Shown: positions 1 through 6,293, counted from the first letter of the stretch. The stretch: 9,914 nt of DNA from Candidatus Aegiribacteria sp. (GCA_030638185.1 DAOWFD010000393.1:1-9914), one strand, 5' to 3'. A program made the numbers and translations. Notes: generated from the sequence alone by a model not told the origin.

Positions 1-29
1 CAATATGTTGGGCAGTTGCTGGGTTACAC

Positions 30-65
30 AAAAAAAGGACAGAACCCAAAACGAGCCTTCTGTCC
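30..65 (-). terminator. rho-independent terminator downstream of tRNA-Val
   Basis: Read on the minus strand, an 8-bp perfect stem (GGACAGAA at 65-58 with TTCTGTCC at 44-37) encloses a 13-base loop and is followed at once by seven T (36-30). This is the classic intrinsic terminator layout. It lies about 30 bases past the CCA end of the tRNA, so it most likely ends the tRNA transcript. Nothing else recognisable lies between the window edge and position 29. Confidence 0.85.
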
Positions 66-94
66 ATAACTTATTGTTTCTATTCGAAATAAAA

Positions 95-171
95 TGGTGG
101 GCGATACTGGACTTGAACCAGTGACCTCTTGCATGTCAAGCAAGCACTCTAGCCACCTGAGCTAATCGCCC
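95..171 (-). tRNA. tRNA-Val (anticodon GAC), CCA encoded
   Basis: The minus strand folds as a full cloverleaf of 77 bases. The acceptor stem is GGGCGAT (171-165) with ATCGCCC (105-99). The D-arm is GCTC/GAGT, with G-T closing one pair. The anticodon stem CTTGC/GCAAG encloses the 7-base loop TTGACAT, which gives anticodon GAC and reads the valine codons GUC and GUU. The variable loop is AGGTC, and the T-arm ACTGG/CCAGT encloses TTCAAGT. The discriminator A (98) and the CCA tail (97-95) are encoded in the DNA. A promoter sits just upstream and a terminator just downstream, so this looks like a single-tRNA transcription unit. Confidence 0.95.
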
Positions 172-197
172 ACCGCACCATCCATTGTGTGGCTCGA

Positions 198-226
198 AGG
201 ATAAATATAAACGACGTAATCGTCAA
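198..226 (-). promoter_or_regulatory. sigma70-type promoter of tRNA-Val
   Basis: On the minus strand a -35 box TTGACG (226-221, five of six consensus bases) is followed by a 17-base spacer and a -10 box TATCCT (203-198, four of six). Transcription would begin near position 190, about 20 bases before the mature 5' end of the tRNA, which fits a short RNase P-processed leader. Confidence 0.7.
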
Positions 227-241
227 GGTTCATCCCCGATA

Positions 242-349
242 ATTAGGGACGGGGGTAATTTATTTGAAATTGTGAAATAATATGACTGAAGTACACATCA
301 TAAGTACATATTATTCGCGTTTAGTGAATAAATTATCTCCGTCCCTATT
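242..349. repeat. 108-bp imperfect palindrome, REPIN/MITE-like element
   Basis: The two halves are inverted copies centred near 295. The outer arm TAGGGACGG (244-252) pairs with CCGTCCCTA (339-347), and pairing continues with few interruptions through TAATTTATT (256-264) against AATAAATTA (327-335). After an unpaired bulge of about 10 bases a second block, AATAATATG (276-284), pairs with CATATTATT (307-315). The centre contains two GTAC tetramers. There is no ORF inside. Long hairpins with a GGGACGG foot recur in genomes of several uncultivated phyla, and I associate them with IS200/IS605-like RAYT transposases; that link is from memory and no transposase is present here. It fills most of the 178-bp gap between the tRNA and the preceding gene, and as RNA it could also act as a terminator or 3' stabiliser. 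Confidence 0.7.
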
Positions 350-625
350 TTACAGGAGCTCTGATTTTCCCGAGTCGATCCAGCCCGCGTCGGACTGAAT
401 ACCAGTGAGGAATATTATGATATCAGCGTTCCATTTCCCATCTGTGAAACAGATCACTTTATCCGCTTCGCTACGAATGCCCGTATAACACCAGACCTGA
501 GGTACTATTGCATCCCAGTTGTTTGGGGTTTCGAAAACAACAAGATCGGCATCCGACCGGATATCCGTAACGAATACCCTAAGGTCAGCTTCAGATTCGA
601 TATCCGTTTTGTAAAATACAGGCAT
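350..625 (-). CDS. DUF6150 / 7(1) septoil knot-type repeat protein
   Basis: This 91-residue protein has no signal peptide or membrane segment and is made almost wholly of one repeated unit of about 13 residues. The copies are DIESEADLRVFVT (8-20), DIRSDADLVVFET (21-33), GIRSEADKVICFT (49-61), the weaker DGKWNADIIIFLT (62-74) and a final GIQSDAGW (75-82). A divergent stretch with two Trp (34-48) interrupts them. Alternating hydrophobic positions after each AD imply a beta strand per repeat. From memory this matches the DUF6150 family, now described as a 7(1) septoil knot fold; its cellular role is unknown to me. The ATG at 625 has a good ribosome binding site (GGGAG seven bases upstream). The gene lies 53 bp after carbamate kinase and may be read through from it. 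The TAA stop at 352-350 directly abuts the palindrome. Confidence 0.75.
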   Translation of the reverse strand: MPVFYKTDIESEADLRVFVTDIRSDADLVVFETPNNWDAIVPQVWCYTGIRSEADKVICFTDGKWNADIIIFLTGIQSDAGWIDSGKSELL

Positions 626-678
626 GATTATCTCCCTTTTCTATTTCTGTAAGACAGGACATGGAGTTTACTAATATC

Positions 679-1683
679 TTAACCTTCAGTGGAAGAAGCT
701 CCTTCGGAACCGGAAAGAAACATGGATTTCCGAATACTGCTGCCTCCATGAATAATCGTTGTTCCTGCTTCTCCATCAAGAGCCGAAAGAATATGTCCCG
801 GTGAGCTTATTACAACCTTCTCGCCACCGTGCTTGAGAAAACCGATGGATGCCCGGATCTTGGGCATCATGGAACCCTCCGCGAATTCTCCCTGATAAAC
901 GAACCTCTCCATCTCCTCAAGTGTCGCACTGCGGATAGGCCTCTGATCAGGTTTGCCAAAGTTCACATATACTTCCGGTACGGCGGTGGATATCACGTAA
1001 GTATCTACTTCAAGGCGAGTGGAAAGAAGCGCACTGACGTGATCCTTATCGATAACAGCCGGGACACCTCTGACTTTGTAACCTTCACGGACTACGGGAA
1101 TACCTCCACCGCCCGCGCAAATGACGATCTGGCCGGCATTGACAAGTGTCCTGATGGACTCAAGTTCCAGTATTCTCCTGGGTTTTGGGGATGACACGAC
1201 ACGTCTCCATCCCCTTCCGGCATCTTCTTTCATGATCCAGCCAAACTCATTACTGATCTTGCGGGCTTCCTCTTCACTGTAGAAAGGACCAACGGGTTTT
1301 GACGGGTTCTTAAAAGCCGGGTCGTCAGGAGCCACAAGAACCTGAGTGATAAGAGCAGTGACAGGGATATCAACACCGCGTTCCTCCAGAACATCTCCAA
1401 GTACCTGCTGCAGAAGGTAGCCGATATAGCCCTGTGTCGCTGCTACATTTACATCCATCCCATCGGGAGGGACGCATGATGCAGCCATTGCGTTCCTTAA
1501 GAGTTCGAACCCGACCTGTGGTCCGTTGCCGTGAGTAATAACAACACCCCCGCGGAACTGGGCAATGGTTGCCAGCTCTTCGCAAACCGTACGGGCCAGT
1601 TTATGGGTATCCAGATTACCGTTGTTTCCACCGGAGGAGATCAGTGAATTCCCTCCCACAGCCACTACAGTCCTGGAAGTCAT
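679..1683 (-). CDS. arcC: carbamate kinase
   Basis: Carbamate kinase catalyses ATP + carbamate <-> ADP + carbamoyl phosphate in the cytoplasm, usually making ATP in arginine or agmatine catabolism. The 334-residue protein is a full-length amino-acid-kinase-fold enzyme. Signatures include VAVGGNSLI (7-15), ITHGNGPQVG (49-58), ATQGYIGY (82-89), KPVGPFY (129-135), VVSSPKP (162-168), CAGGGGIPV (189-197), AVIDKDHVSALL (209-220) and GSMMPKI (270-276). The C-terminus carries about 20 extra polar residues beyond the usual end near 310. I chose the ATG at 1683 because MTSRTVVAVGGN matches the family N-terminus and GGAGG sits eight bases before it. An in-frame ATG at 1698 (five residues longer) also has a good site (AAGGAG). 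The lspA stop lies one base before this ATG, so translation is probably coupled. No arginine deiminase or carbamoyltransferase gene is in view. Confidence 0.93.
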   Translation of the reverse strand: MTSRTVVAVGGNSLISSGGNNGNLDTHKLARTVCEELATIAQFRGGVVITHGNGPQVGFELLRNAMAASCVPPDGMDVNVAATQGYIGYLLQQVLGDVLEERGVDIPVTALITQVLVAPDDPAFKNPSKPVGPFYSEEEARKISNEFGWIMKEDAGRGWRRVVSSPKPRRILELESIRTLVNAGQIVICAGGGGIPVVREGYKVRGVPAVIDKDHVSALLSTRLEVDTYVISTAVPEVYVNFGKPDQRPIRSATLEEMERFVYQGEFAEGSMMPKIRASIGFLKHGGEKVVISSPGHILSALDGEAGTTIIHGGSSIRKSMFLSGSEGASSTEG

Positions 1684-1684
1684 C

Positions 1685-2191
1685 CTAATCGCCTCCATCC
1701 GTTTTCTCCTTCATATCCTCCTCGGCAGCCGCTTCCTTACGGTAAAGGATCACAAGAATGATGCCGCCGACCGTAATAGCTATATCCGCGACGTTGAATG
1801 TCGGCCACCTCCATCCCGGTAAACCTATATCAATAAAATCGACTACTTTGCTGTAAATGAGCCTGTCCAGAAGATTTCCAAGCGCTCCCCCCAGAACTGC
1901 TCCCAGACCCGCAAGAAACAGCGGGGAATGCTTTCCAAACTTCCATATGAAGATGGAAACCATCACGGCTGCCGCTGCTGTAACAACGGTCAGGAACAGT
2001 GGTCCCCCCCAGGGCATACTGAAGGCTGCGCCCTGGTTCCAGGCAAGTGTAAACCTCAGAAAATTACCGAGTAAGGATTCAGGATGATGCAGCTCCAGCC
2101 TTCCAAGCGCAAGCCACTTGGTCAGCTGATCGATCGTCAGGACTGCAAGTGCGGTGATGTAGCCGCATAACCTGGATCTCTGCTTAATCAT
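1685..2191 (-). CDS. lspA: lipoprotein signal peptidase (signal peptidase II)
   Basis: LspA is the inner-membrane aspartyl peptidase that cleaves the signal peptide from diacylglyceryl-modified prolipoproteins. The 168-residue product has the expected four hydrophobic segments and family motifs: TIDQLTKW (19-26), WNQGAAFS (51-58), GGALGNLLDRL (101-111), VVDFID (116-121) and FNVADIAITVG (132-142). D118 and D136 correspond to the catalytic aspartate pair, and D21, N53 and D109 are other conserved positions. The tail after the last helix is highly charged. I chose the ATG at 2191, which overlaps the end of ileS; the reading frame stays open 22 residues further up, but those residues lie inside ileS and do not resemble LspA. 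The ileS-lspA order is widespread in bacteria, and the overlap implies coupled translation. Confidence 0.95.
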   Translation of the reverse strand: MIKQRSRLCGYITALAVLTIDQLTKWLALGRLELHHPESLLGNFLRFTLAWNQGAAFSMPWGGPLFLTVVTAAAAVMVSIFIWKFGKHSPLFLAGLGAVLGGALGNLLDRLIYSKVVDFIDIGLPGWRWPTFNVADIAITVGGIILVILYRKEAAAEEDMKEKTDGGD

Positions 2192-4955
2192 CAAGGTCCA
2201 TACCACTAAGGACTTCGGCGCATCTGGCGCACACATCGTCCGGAACCTGGGTTCCAACTTCCGGCAGTATCTTCCAGCATCGGTTACACTTCGAACCTGC
2301 AGCCTTCTCGACGGAAACAGTTAGCTCATCACCAACCTTTACATCAGCATATGAGACTATCAGAAAATCCGACCAGTCCTCACCCTTAGCCGATGCGACC
2401 ATATCCTCAGGAACGGTAAGTGAGACCATGGCATCAAGCCCGCCTCCTATATCTCCGGTGGCCCGTTTCTCCTCCAGTTCCTTAAGAACAGATTTCCTTA
2501 CCTCCAGATAGGGCTCCCATTCTTCAAGCTCAGCGCTATCCTCTTCGGTATCCAGCAGAGCTTCGGAATCGGGATAGAGGGAAAGGTGAACGCTTTCATC
2601 CTCCCCCCTCAGGCATTCAGGAAGCGCCATCCACGCCTCTTCAGCTGTAAAGGGAATCAGAGGTGCCAGAAGCTGAATAAGGTTCTTCAGCATGTAAGCC
2701 ATGAGCTGTCTCGTCATCCTGCTGGATGAGGGGTCACCGCAGTAAAGCCTGTCTTTCCTCATATCAAGAAACAGGCCGGAAAGACTTATAACCGCGAAGT
2801 TTCTGAGTTCACGATAAACTCTGTGAAACTGGAACTCTCTGTATTCATCGATGCAGAATCGGCAGAGTTTCCTGAATCTGAGATAGATGTATCTGTCAAA
2901 ACCCTCAAGTCCTGCGGGTTCAAAATTGAATTCATCAAATTCTCCAAGATTGCCAAGTATGAATCTCACCGTATTGCGAAGTTTTCTGTATGCCTCTCTG
3001 GCGTCATCAAGCTGGGACATGTCAGCCCTGAAATCCGCCGTGTAATCCACGCCGGCAAACCAGAGCCTCAGTATGTCGGCTCCCAGGCGGTCTGTTATCT
3101 TCAGAGGAGACATAACATTGCCCAGGGACTTGGACATCTTCCTTCCGTTTTTATCCTGGATGAGACCGTGGGTTATTATGTTGTCCGCAGGCTTGCCCAT
3201 TCCAAGGGCTTCACTTGTTATCAGGCTTAATCCGAACCATCCGCGATGCTGGTCGGTTGCTTCAAGGTATACGGCGGCGGGACGTGACAGCCCGTGTCTC
3301 TCGGTAAGTACATTGTAATGGCTCAGCGCACTGTCGAACCATACATCCAGTATATCATCCACCCTCAGAAGATTGCCACCACCGCACGAAGGGCAGACAG
3401 CTTTCTTTCCCGCGAGGGCGAAAATCTCTCCGGGGTTCATTTCGAACCATACGTCCGACCCCTTCAAAGCTACTTCTGCGGAAACAGAATGTATAACCTC
3501 ATGGTCAAAAACGGGTTCAAAGCAATCCGGACAGGTGAAAACGGGAAGTGCCACCCCCCATGACCTCTGCCTTGAAAGACACCAGTCGGGGCGCACCTCC
3601 ATCATATTCTTCATACGATCGTAGCCCCATCCGGGATACCATTCCACCTCATCGATCCGTTCCAGGACCCGCTTTTTAAGATCGTTCCTCGAAAGGCTGA
3701 GGAAGAACTGTCTTGTTGCCCGGAATATCAACGGTCTCTTGCATCTCCAGCAGTGAGGATAACTGTGCATTACATTCTTATCTGCAAGAAGACGTCCTGA
3801 ATTCTTCAGATCATTTACTATTTCAGCGTTGGCTTTAAACACATGGATGCCTGAATACCTGCCGGCTGCCTCGGAGAAGGTTCCATCTTCCGTAACTGGG
3901 CTGAATATCTCAAGGCCGTACTTCAAACCCACGATGAAATCTTCAGCTCCGTGCCCCGGAGCAGTATGAACACATCCTGTACCGTCTTCCATGGTTACAT
4001 GTTCGGCCACTATCATCAGGGAAGTCCTGTCCTCGAGGATGGGGTGCTTCATCAGAAGGCCCTCAAGCTCGTTGCCCGTGAAGACAGGCTCTCGAAGCAC
4101 GCTGCCGCTGATCTCCGAATCCGTAATGAAAGCTTCCGCTCTTTTCTCGGCCACAAGGAAGCGTCGTCCGCGGGATTCAATGATCACATACTTCTCGGAT
4201 GGGTGCAGAGCCACAGCAAGGTTCGCTGGCAGAGTCCATGGAGTAGTTGTCCAGATAACCGCTTCGGTACCCTTTGGAACACCGCGACTCTCCCATGCAT
4301 CGGGATTTTCCTGCTTGAATGCCACATATATAGATGGAGATGTATGGTCTCCGTGTTCCACTTCCGCCTCGGCCAGCGCGGTGCCGCATTTCATGCACCA
4401 GTGTATGGGCCGCAGGCCCTGATATACGTAGCCACCTTTCACAAGATCGCCGAAGGCTCGCAAAATGCCGGATTCGTAATTTCTGCTCATCGTAAGATAG
4501 GGCCTGCCCCAGTCTCCGAATACGCCAAGTCTTCTGAATTCCTCCCTCTGAACTTCAACGAATTCCGAGGCGTATTCCCGGCACTTCCTTCTTACTTCAG
4601 TCCTTGAAAGGTGTTTTCCGCTGTCAGGCTGTTGGTCCATAACTCTGTGTTCTATGGGCATGCCGTGGCAATCCCATCCGGGAACGTACGGGGAATCGTA
4701 TCCCATCATGGTGAAGGATTTTACAATGAAATCCTTCAATATCTTGTTCAGCGCCGTTCCCAGGTGAACGTGTCCGTTTGCATAGGGAGGCCCGTCATGG
4801 AGAATGAACTTCGGGGAATTCTTCCTTGCCTGCCTGATTTTTGCGTAGAGGTTTTCCCCGTTCCACATTTCAAGTGTTTCAGGTTCCTTCTTAATAAGAT
4901 TGCCCTTCATGGAGAAGCTGGTTTTAGGCAATTGTATTGTATCTTTATAGTTCAC
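2184..4955 (-). CDS. ileS: isoleucyl-tRNA synthetase
   Basis: This class I synthetase charges tRNA-Ile. The 923 residues match the usual bacterial length (about 930). In order: N-terminus NYKDTIQLPKTSFSM; HIGH-type motif HVHLG (62-66) followed by GWDCHGMPIE (93-102); CP1 editing domain with WTTTPWTLPAN (235-245) and GHGAEDF (334-340), containing the aspartate needed for hydrolysing mischarged valine; DVWFDSALSH (537-546), with Ala where Gly is usual; KMSKS (606-610); an anticodon-binding helical region; and a C-terminal zinc ribbon with Cys 890, 893, 909 and 912. Further CxxC pairs occur at 187-190, 402-405, 475-478 and 521-524. The start is GTG at 4955, overlapping the preceding stop as GTGA, with GGAGG and AGGAG upstream. 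There is no room for a T-box leader in front of this gene. Confidence 0.97.
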   Translation of the reverse strand: MNYKDTIQLPKTSFSMKGNLIKKEPETLEMWNGENLYAKIRQARKNSPKFILHDGPPYANGHVHLGTALNKILKDFIVKSFTMMGYDSPYVPGWDCHGMPIEHRVMDQQPDSGKHLSRTEVRRKCREYASEFVEVQREEFRRLGVFGDWGRPYLTMSRNYESGILRAFGDLVKGGYVYQGLRPIHWCMKCGTALAEAEVEHGDHTSPSIYVAFKQENPDAWESRGVPKGTEAVIWTTTPWTLPANLAVALHPSEKYVIIESRGRRFLVAEKRAEAFITDSEISGSVLREPVFTGNELEGLLMKHPILEDRTSLMIVAEHVTMEDGTGCVHTAPGHGAEDFIVGLKYGLEIFSPVTEDGTFSEAAGRYSGIHVFKANAEIVNDLKNSGRLLADKNVMHSYPHCWRCKRPLIFRATRQFFLSLSRNDLKKRVLERIDEVEWYPGWGYDRMKNMMEVRPDWCLSRQRSWGVALPVFTCPDCFEPVFDHEVIHSVSAEVALKGSDVWFEMNPGEIFALAGKKAVCPSCGGGNLLRVDDILDVWFDSALSHYNVLTERHGLSRPAAVYLEATDQHRGWFGLSLITSEALGMGKPADNIITHGLIQDKNGRKMSKSLGNVMSPLKITDRLGADILRLWFAGVDYTADFRADMSQLDDAREAYRKLRNTVRFILGNLGEFDEFNFEPAGLEGFDRYIYLRFRKLCRFCIDEYREFQFHRVYRELRNFAVISLSGLFLDMRKDRLYCGDPSSSRMTRQLMAYMLKNLIQLLAPLIPFTAEEAWMALPECLRGEDESVHLSLYPDSEALLDTEEDSAELEEWEPYLEVRKSVLKELEEKRATGDIGGGLDAMVSLTVPEDMVASAKGEDWSDFLIVSYADVKVGDELTVSVEKAAGSKCNRCWKILPEVGTQVPDDVCARCAEVLSGMDLDD

Positions 4956-5506
4956 TGCTCCTCACCTCCCCCGGTGAATTTCAGGTTGTACAGGTCCACA
5001 GCCGCGGAGGCCACTTCCCGAACCGGCGGAGACTGAGTATTTATCGTTTCCCAGCCGTGGCTTCTGACCAGGAGCACGACTTTTGCTCCTCCGTGTCCTG
5101 CTATTTCCGCTTCATCTATCCCCTCGGAAACCAAAGTCTTGGTACCAAGCAGATTGAGCTCTGCGGGTGTTGCCAGTTTCCAGTCGGGAACCCTGCCCAC
5201 AACACCCCTGTCCCAGGACCCTTCAGGCGCGATGTAAATACCCATAAGCGAAGGGAACCTTGGTCCCAGGTCGTCTCTGTTCGGTCCAGCCAGAGGGCTG
5301 CTCCCGAATAGCGCAATATGATCCACAGCAACAACATATCTGTTTAGATCTGATACGCCTTCCGTTCCTATAAGGAACAGTCGTTCTCCATCCATGAGAA
5401 TAGAGCGAACCATATCATGGTTTTCGCGGGAATCATCACTCCGCCTCCATACCTCAGCAAAACCAGTCAGATCACATTTCCAGCTTTCCGGAATTATCGC
5501 AAACAT
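4952..5506 (-). CDS. shortened purine nucleoside phosphorylase-like protein, probably non-catalytic
   Basis: Two blocks of this 184-residue protein resemble class II purine nucleoside phosphorylases. VDHIALFGSSPLAGPNRDDLG (61-81, continuing to GPRFP at 85) parallels the family's NDHINLTGxNPLxGPND...GPRFP segment. Residues 101-147, with LATPAELNLLG and an EIAGHGGAKVV stretch, parallel the FETVAE...GMSTVPEVIVARHxG segment. True PNPs are about 270 residues; here roughly 100 N-terminal residues are missing, including the GSGLG phosphate loop and the following His/Arg residues. The catalytic Glu of FETVAE is Ala in my alignment (LATPAE), and the ITN Asn is not preserved. The reading frame is intact and closely coupled to ileS (4-base overlap), so it looks like a maintained divergent protein rather than debris. 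Start ATG at 5506 with AAAGGT upstream. The function is unknown; a scaffold or nucleoside-sensing role is only a guess. Confidence 0.65.
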   Translation of the reverse strand: MFAIIPESWKCDLTGFAEVWRRSDDSRENHDMVRSILMDGERLFLIGTEGVSDLNRYVVAVDHIALFGSSPLAGPNRDDLGPRFPSLMGIYIAPEGSWDRGVVGRVPDWKLATPAELNLLGTKTLVSEGIDEAEIAGHGGAKVVLLVRSHGWETINTQSPPVREVASAAVDLYNLKFTGGGEEQ

Positions 5507-5558
5507 AAACTACCTTTTCCTGGGACATACAAATAGACACTACAAACATCGAACAGCG

Positions 5559-5587
5559 ATTATGATAATATCTGAATCGCAGAACAA
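5559..5587 (-). promoter_or_regulatory. candidate promoter of the PNP-like/ileS/lspA/arcC operon
   Basis: On the minus strand, TTGTTC (5587-5582, a three-of-six -35 box) is separated by 17 bases from CATAAT (5564-5559, a five-of-six -10 box). Transcription would start near 5552, giving a leader of about 45 bases before the ATG at 5506. It lies between the hairpin that closes the upstream gene and the first gene of the cluster, as an operon promoter should. The weak -35 box keeps confidence moderate. Confidence 0.5.
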
Positions 5588-5598
5588 GTGTAATATAG

Positions 5599-5625
5599 GG
5601 TGCCCCTGCTGAACGCAGGGGCACC
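5599..5625. terminator. strong GC-rich hairpin, likely terminator of the upstream membrane-protein gene
   Basis: A perfect 11-bp stem, GGTGCCCCTGC (5599-5609) with GCAGGGGCACC (5615-5625), closes a 5-base loop. It lies about 50 bases beyond the stop of the membrane-protein gene and immediately before the operon promoter. On the minus strand the following bases are CTATATTACACTT, T-rich but not a clean T-tract, so it may be an imperfect terminator or allow some read-through. Confidence 0.6.
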
Positions 5626-5640
5626 GATACTATAAGGATG

Positions 5641-5685
5641 AAGGAATATCAACCGATATGGTTGATAAATTAGGAGTTATTCCTT
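5641..5685. repeat. nested hairpin at the 3' end of the membrane-protein gene
   Basis: An 8-bp perfect stem, TATCAACC (5647-5654) with GGTTGATA (5660-5667), has a 5-base loop. AAGGAATA (5641-5648) can also pair with TATTCCTT (5678-5685), which covers the stop codon of the upstream gene. The two stems overlap by two bases, so they would form together only partly. This structure precedes the stronger GC hairpin and could help termination or protect the mRNA 3' end. Confidence 0.5.
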
Positions 5686-6198
5686 AACTTCCTCTTCCTC
5701 TGCGGGAGGCGCTTCCGGTGCTGCTGGTGTTGCCGGTGCTGCAGGAGTAGCTGGTGCTGCAGGAGTTGCTTCCTCTTTTACCGAAGGAATACTGGCGGCT
5801 TCCTTTACGTCAGATATTGATTTGGGAATGTCCCAGCCGCCTTCTCCCTTGAAGAACAATGTAACAAACACCTGCGCGAGACCGGCGATCGCAATGAGCC
5901 AGAGGCCTATACCGATGTCTATGCCACCAGGTCTGCTCTTAAAGATATTACGCAGAGCGATGATAGCTGCTATTGCGGCAGGGATCCATACACCAGCCAT
6001 GACCTTCTTCTTGAGAGCCTCCGTCTTCTCCCCGTTGAAGAAGGCAATAGCACCACCTATAGCAAACAGGACAAGAGTGATCCATCCGTCACCCTCAGTA
6101 CCACTTACAGTAAACCCGAAAGCGCTGAACCACGGAAGGAATGTACCGATTATTCCTACGACCGCAATGATGAGTATGAATTTACGCTTCTTTTCCAT
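5677..6198 (-). CDS. small integral membrane protein with Ala/Pro-rich acidic tail
   Basis: I do not recognise a named family. The 173-residue protein begins MEKKRK and has four hydrophobic segments at roughly 7-28, 39-55, 66-84 and 96-116. The first runs into LPWFS, seen in small uncharacterised membrane proteins with a hydrophobic four-helix layout. Lysine-rich connectors (about 57-66, GEKTEALKKK) suggest a cytoplasmic loop by the positive-inside rule. Residues 117-173 form a soluble tail with ATPAAP repeated three times (144-161), ending in PPAEEEEVKE. Such tails are usually flexible linkers or interaction segments. Start: the ATG at 6198 has AAAGGTGG five bases upstream; an in-frame GTG at 6207 lies within that ribosome binding site and is unlikely. 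The gene has its own promoter and a downstream hairpin, so it is probably monocistronic. Confidence 0.8.
   Translation of the reverse strand: MEKKRKFILIIAVVGIIGTFLPWFSAFGFTVSGTEGDGWITLVLFAIGGAIAFFNGEKTEALKKKVMAGVWIPAAIAAIIALRNIFKSRPGGIDIGIGLWLIAIAGLAQVFVTLFFKGEGGWDIPKSISDVKEAASIPSVKEEATPAAPATPAAPATPAAPEAPPAEEEEVKE
5716..5769 (-). repeat. three tandem 18-bp units encoding ATPAAP
   Basis: Three adjacent in-frame 18-bp copies (5769-5752, 5751-5734 and 5733-5716) each encode ATPAAP. The first two differ at two bases (GCA/GCT and CCA/CCG). The third carries more synonymous changes (ACA CCA for ACT CCT). The graded divergence looks like stepwise duplication, with the newest copies at the N-terminal side. 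The array lengthens the Ala/Pro tail of the membrane protein. Confidence 0.85.
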
Positions 6199-6226
6199 TA
6201 GAACCACCTTTCAAATTAGTTGAGTA

Positions 6227-6255
6227 AAGATGGGTAAGTGCTCTTGTCGTGTCAA
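6227..6255 (-). promoter_or_regulatory. candidate promoter of the membrane-protein gene
   Basis: A perfect -35 box TTGACA (6255-6250) on the minus strand is followed by 17 bases and a weak -10 box CATCTT (6232-6227, three of six). Initiation near 6220 would leave a leader of about 22 bases containing the AAAGGTGG ribosome binding site. The position, just after the end of the STAND-ATPase gene, supports an independent transcription unit. Confidence 0.5.
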
Positions 6256-6278
6256 GAATTAAATCGAATGGTGTGGCA

Positions 6279-6293
6279 CCGGGAAAGACCCGG
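6279..6293. terminator. short GC hairpin after the STAND-ATPase gene, weak terminator candidate
   Basis: A 5-bp all-GC stem, CCGGG (6279-6283) with CCCGG (6289-6293), with loop AAAGA lies two bases beyond the TGA stop of the large ATPase gene. No T-run follows on the minus strand, so intrinsic termination would be inefficient. It is listed because it is the only structure between the two genes. Confidence 0.3.

Noticed and set aside
66..94. Second tRNA or small RNA next to tRNA-Val
   Set aside because: The stretch is AT-rich spacer between the CCA end and the terminator, with no cloverleaf or stem of note.
211..224. Short inverted repeat ACGA...TCGT in the tRNA promoter region, considered as an operator
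   Set aside because: Only four bases pair on each side, which is expected by chance. The promoter boxes explain the region adequately.
591..779. Minus-strand 62-codon frame between carbamate kinase and the repeat protein
   Set aside because: It overlaps both genes in another frame, its translation shows no family signal, and both overlapping genes have better starts.
3951..4607. Plus-strand open frame of 218 codons opposite ileS
   Set aside because: It lies entirely antisense to the strongly supported ileS editing-domain region, has no recognisable motif, and has a low-complexity translation typical of a shadow frame.
5507..5560. T-box or other leader element before the operon containing ileS
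   Set aside because: The leader is only about 45 bases and shows neither a T-box bulge motif nor a specifier stem.
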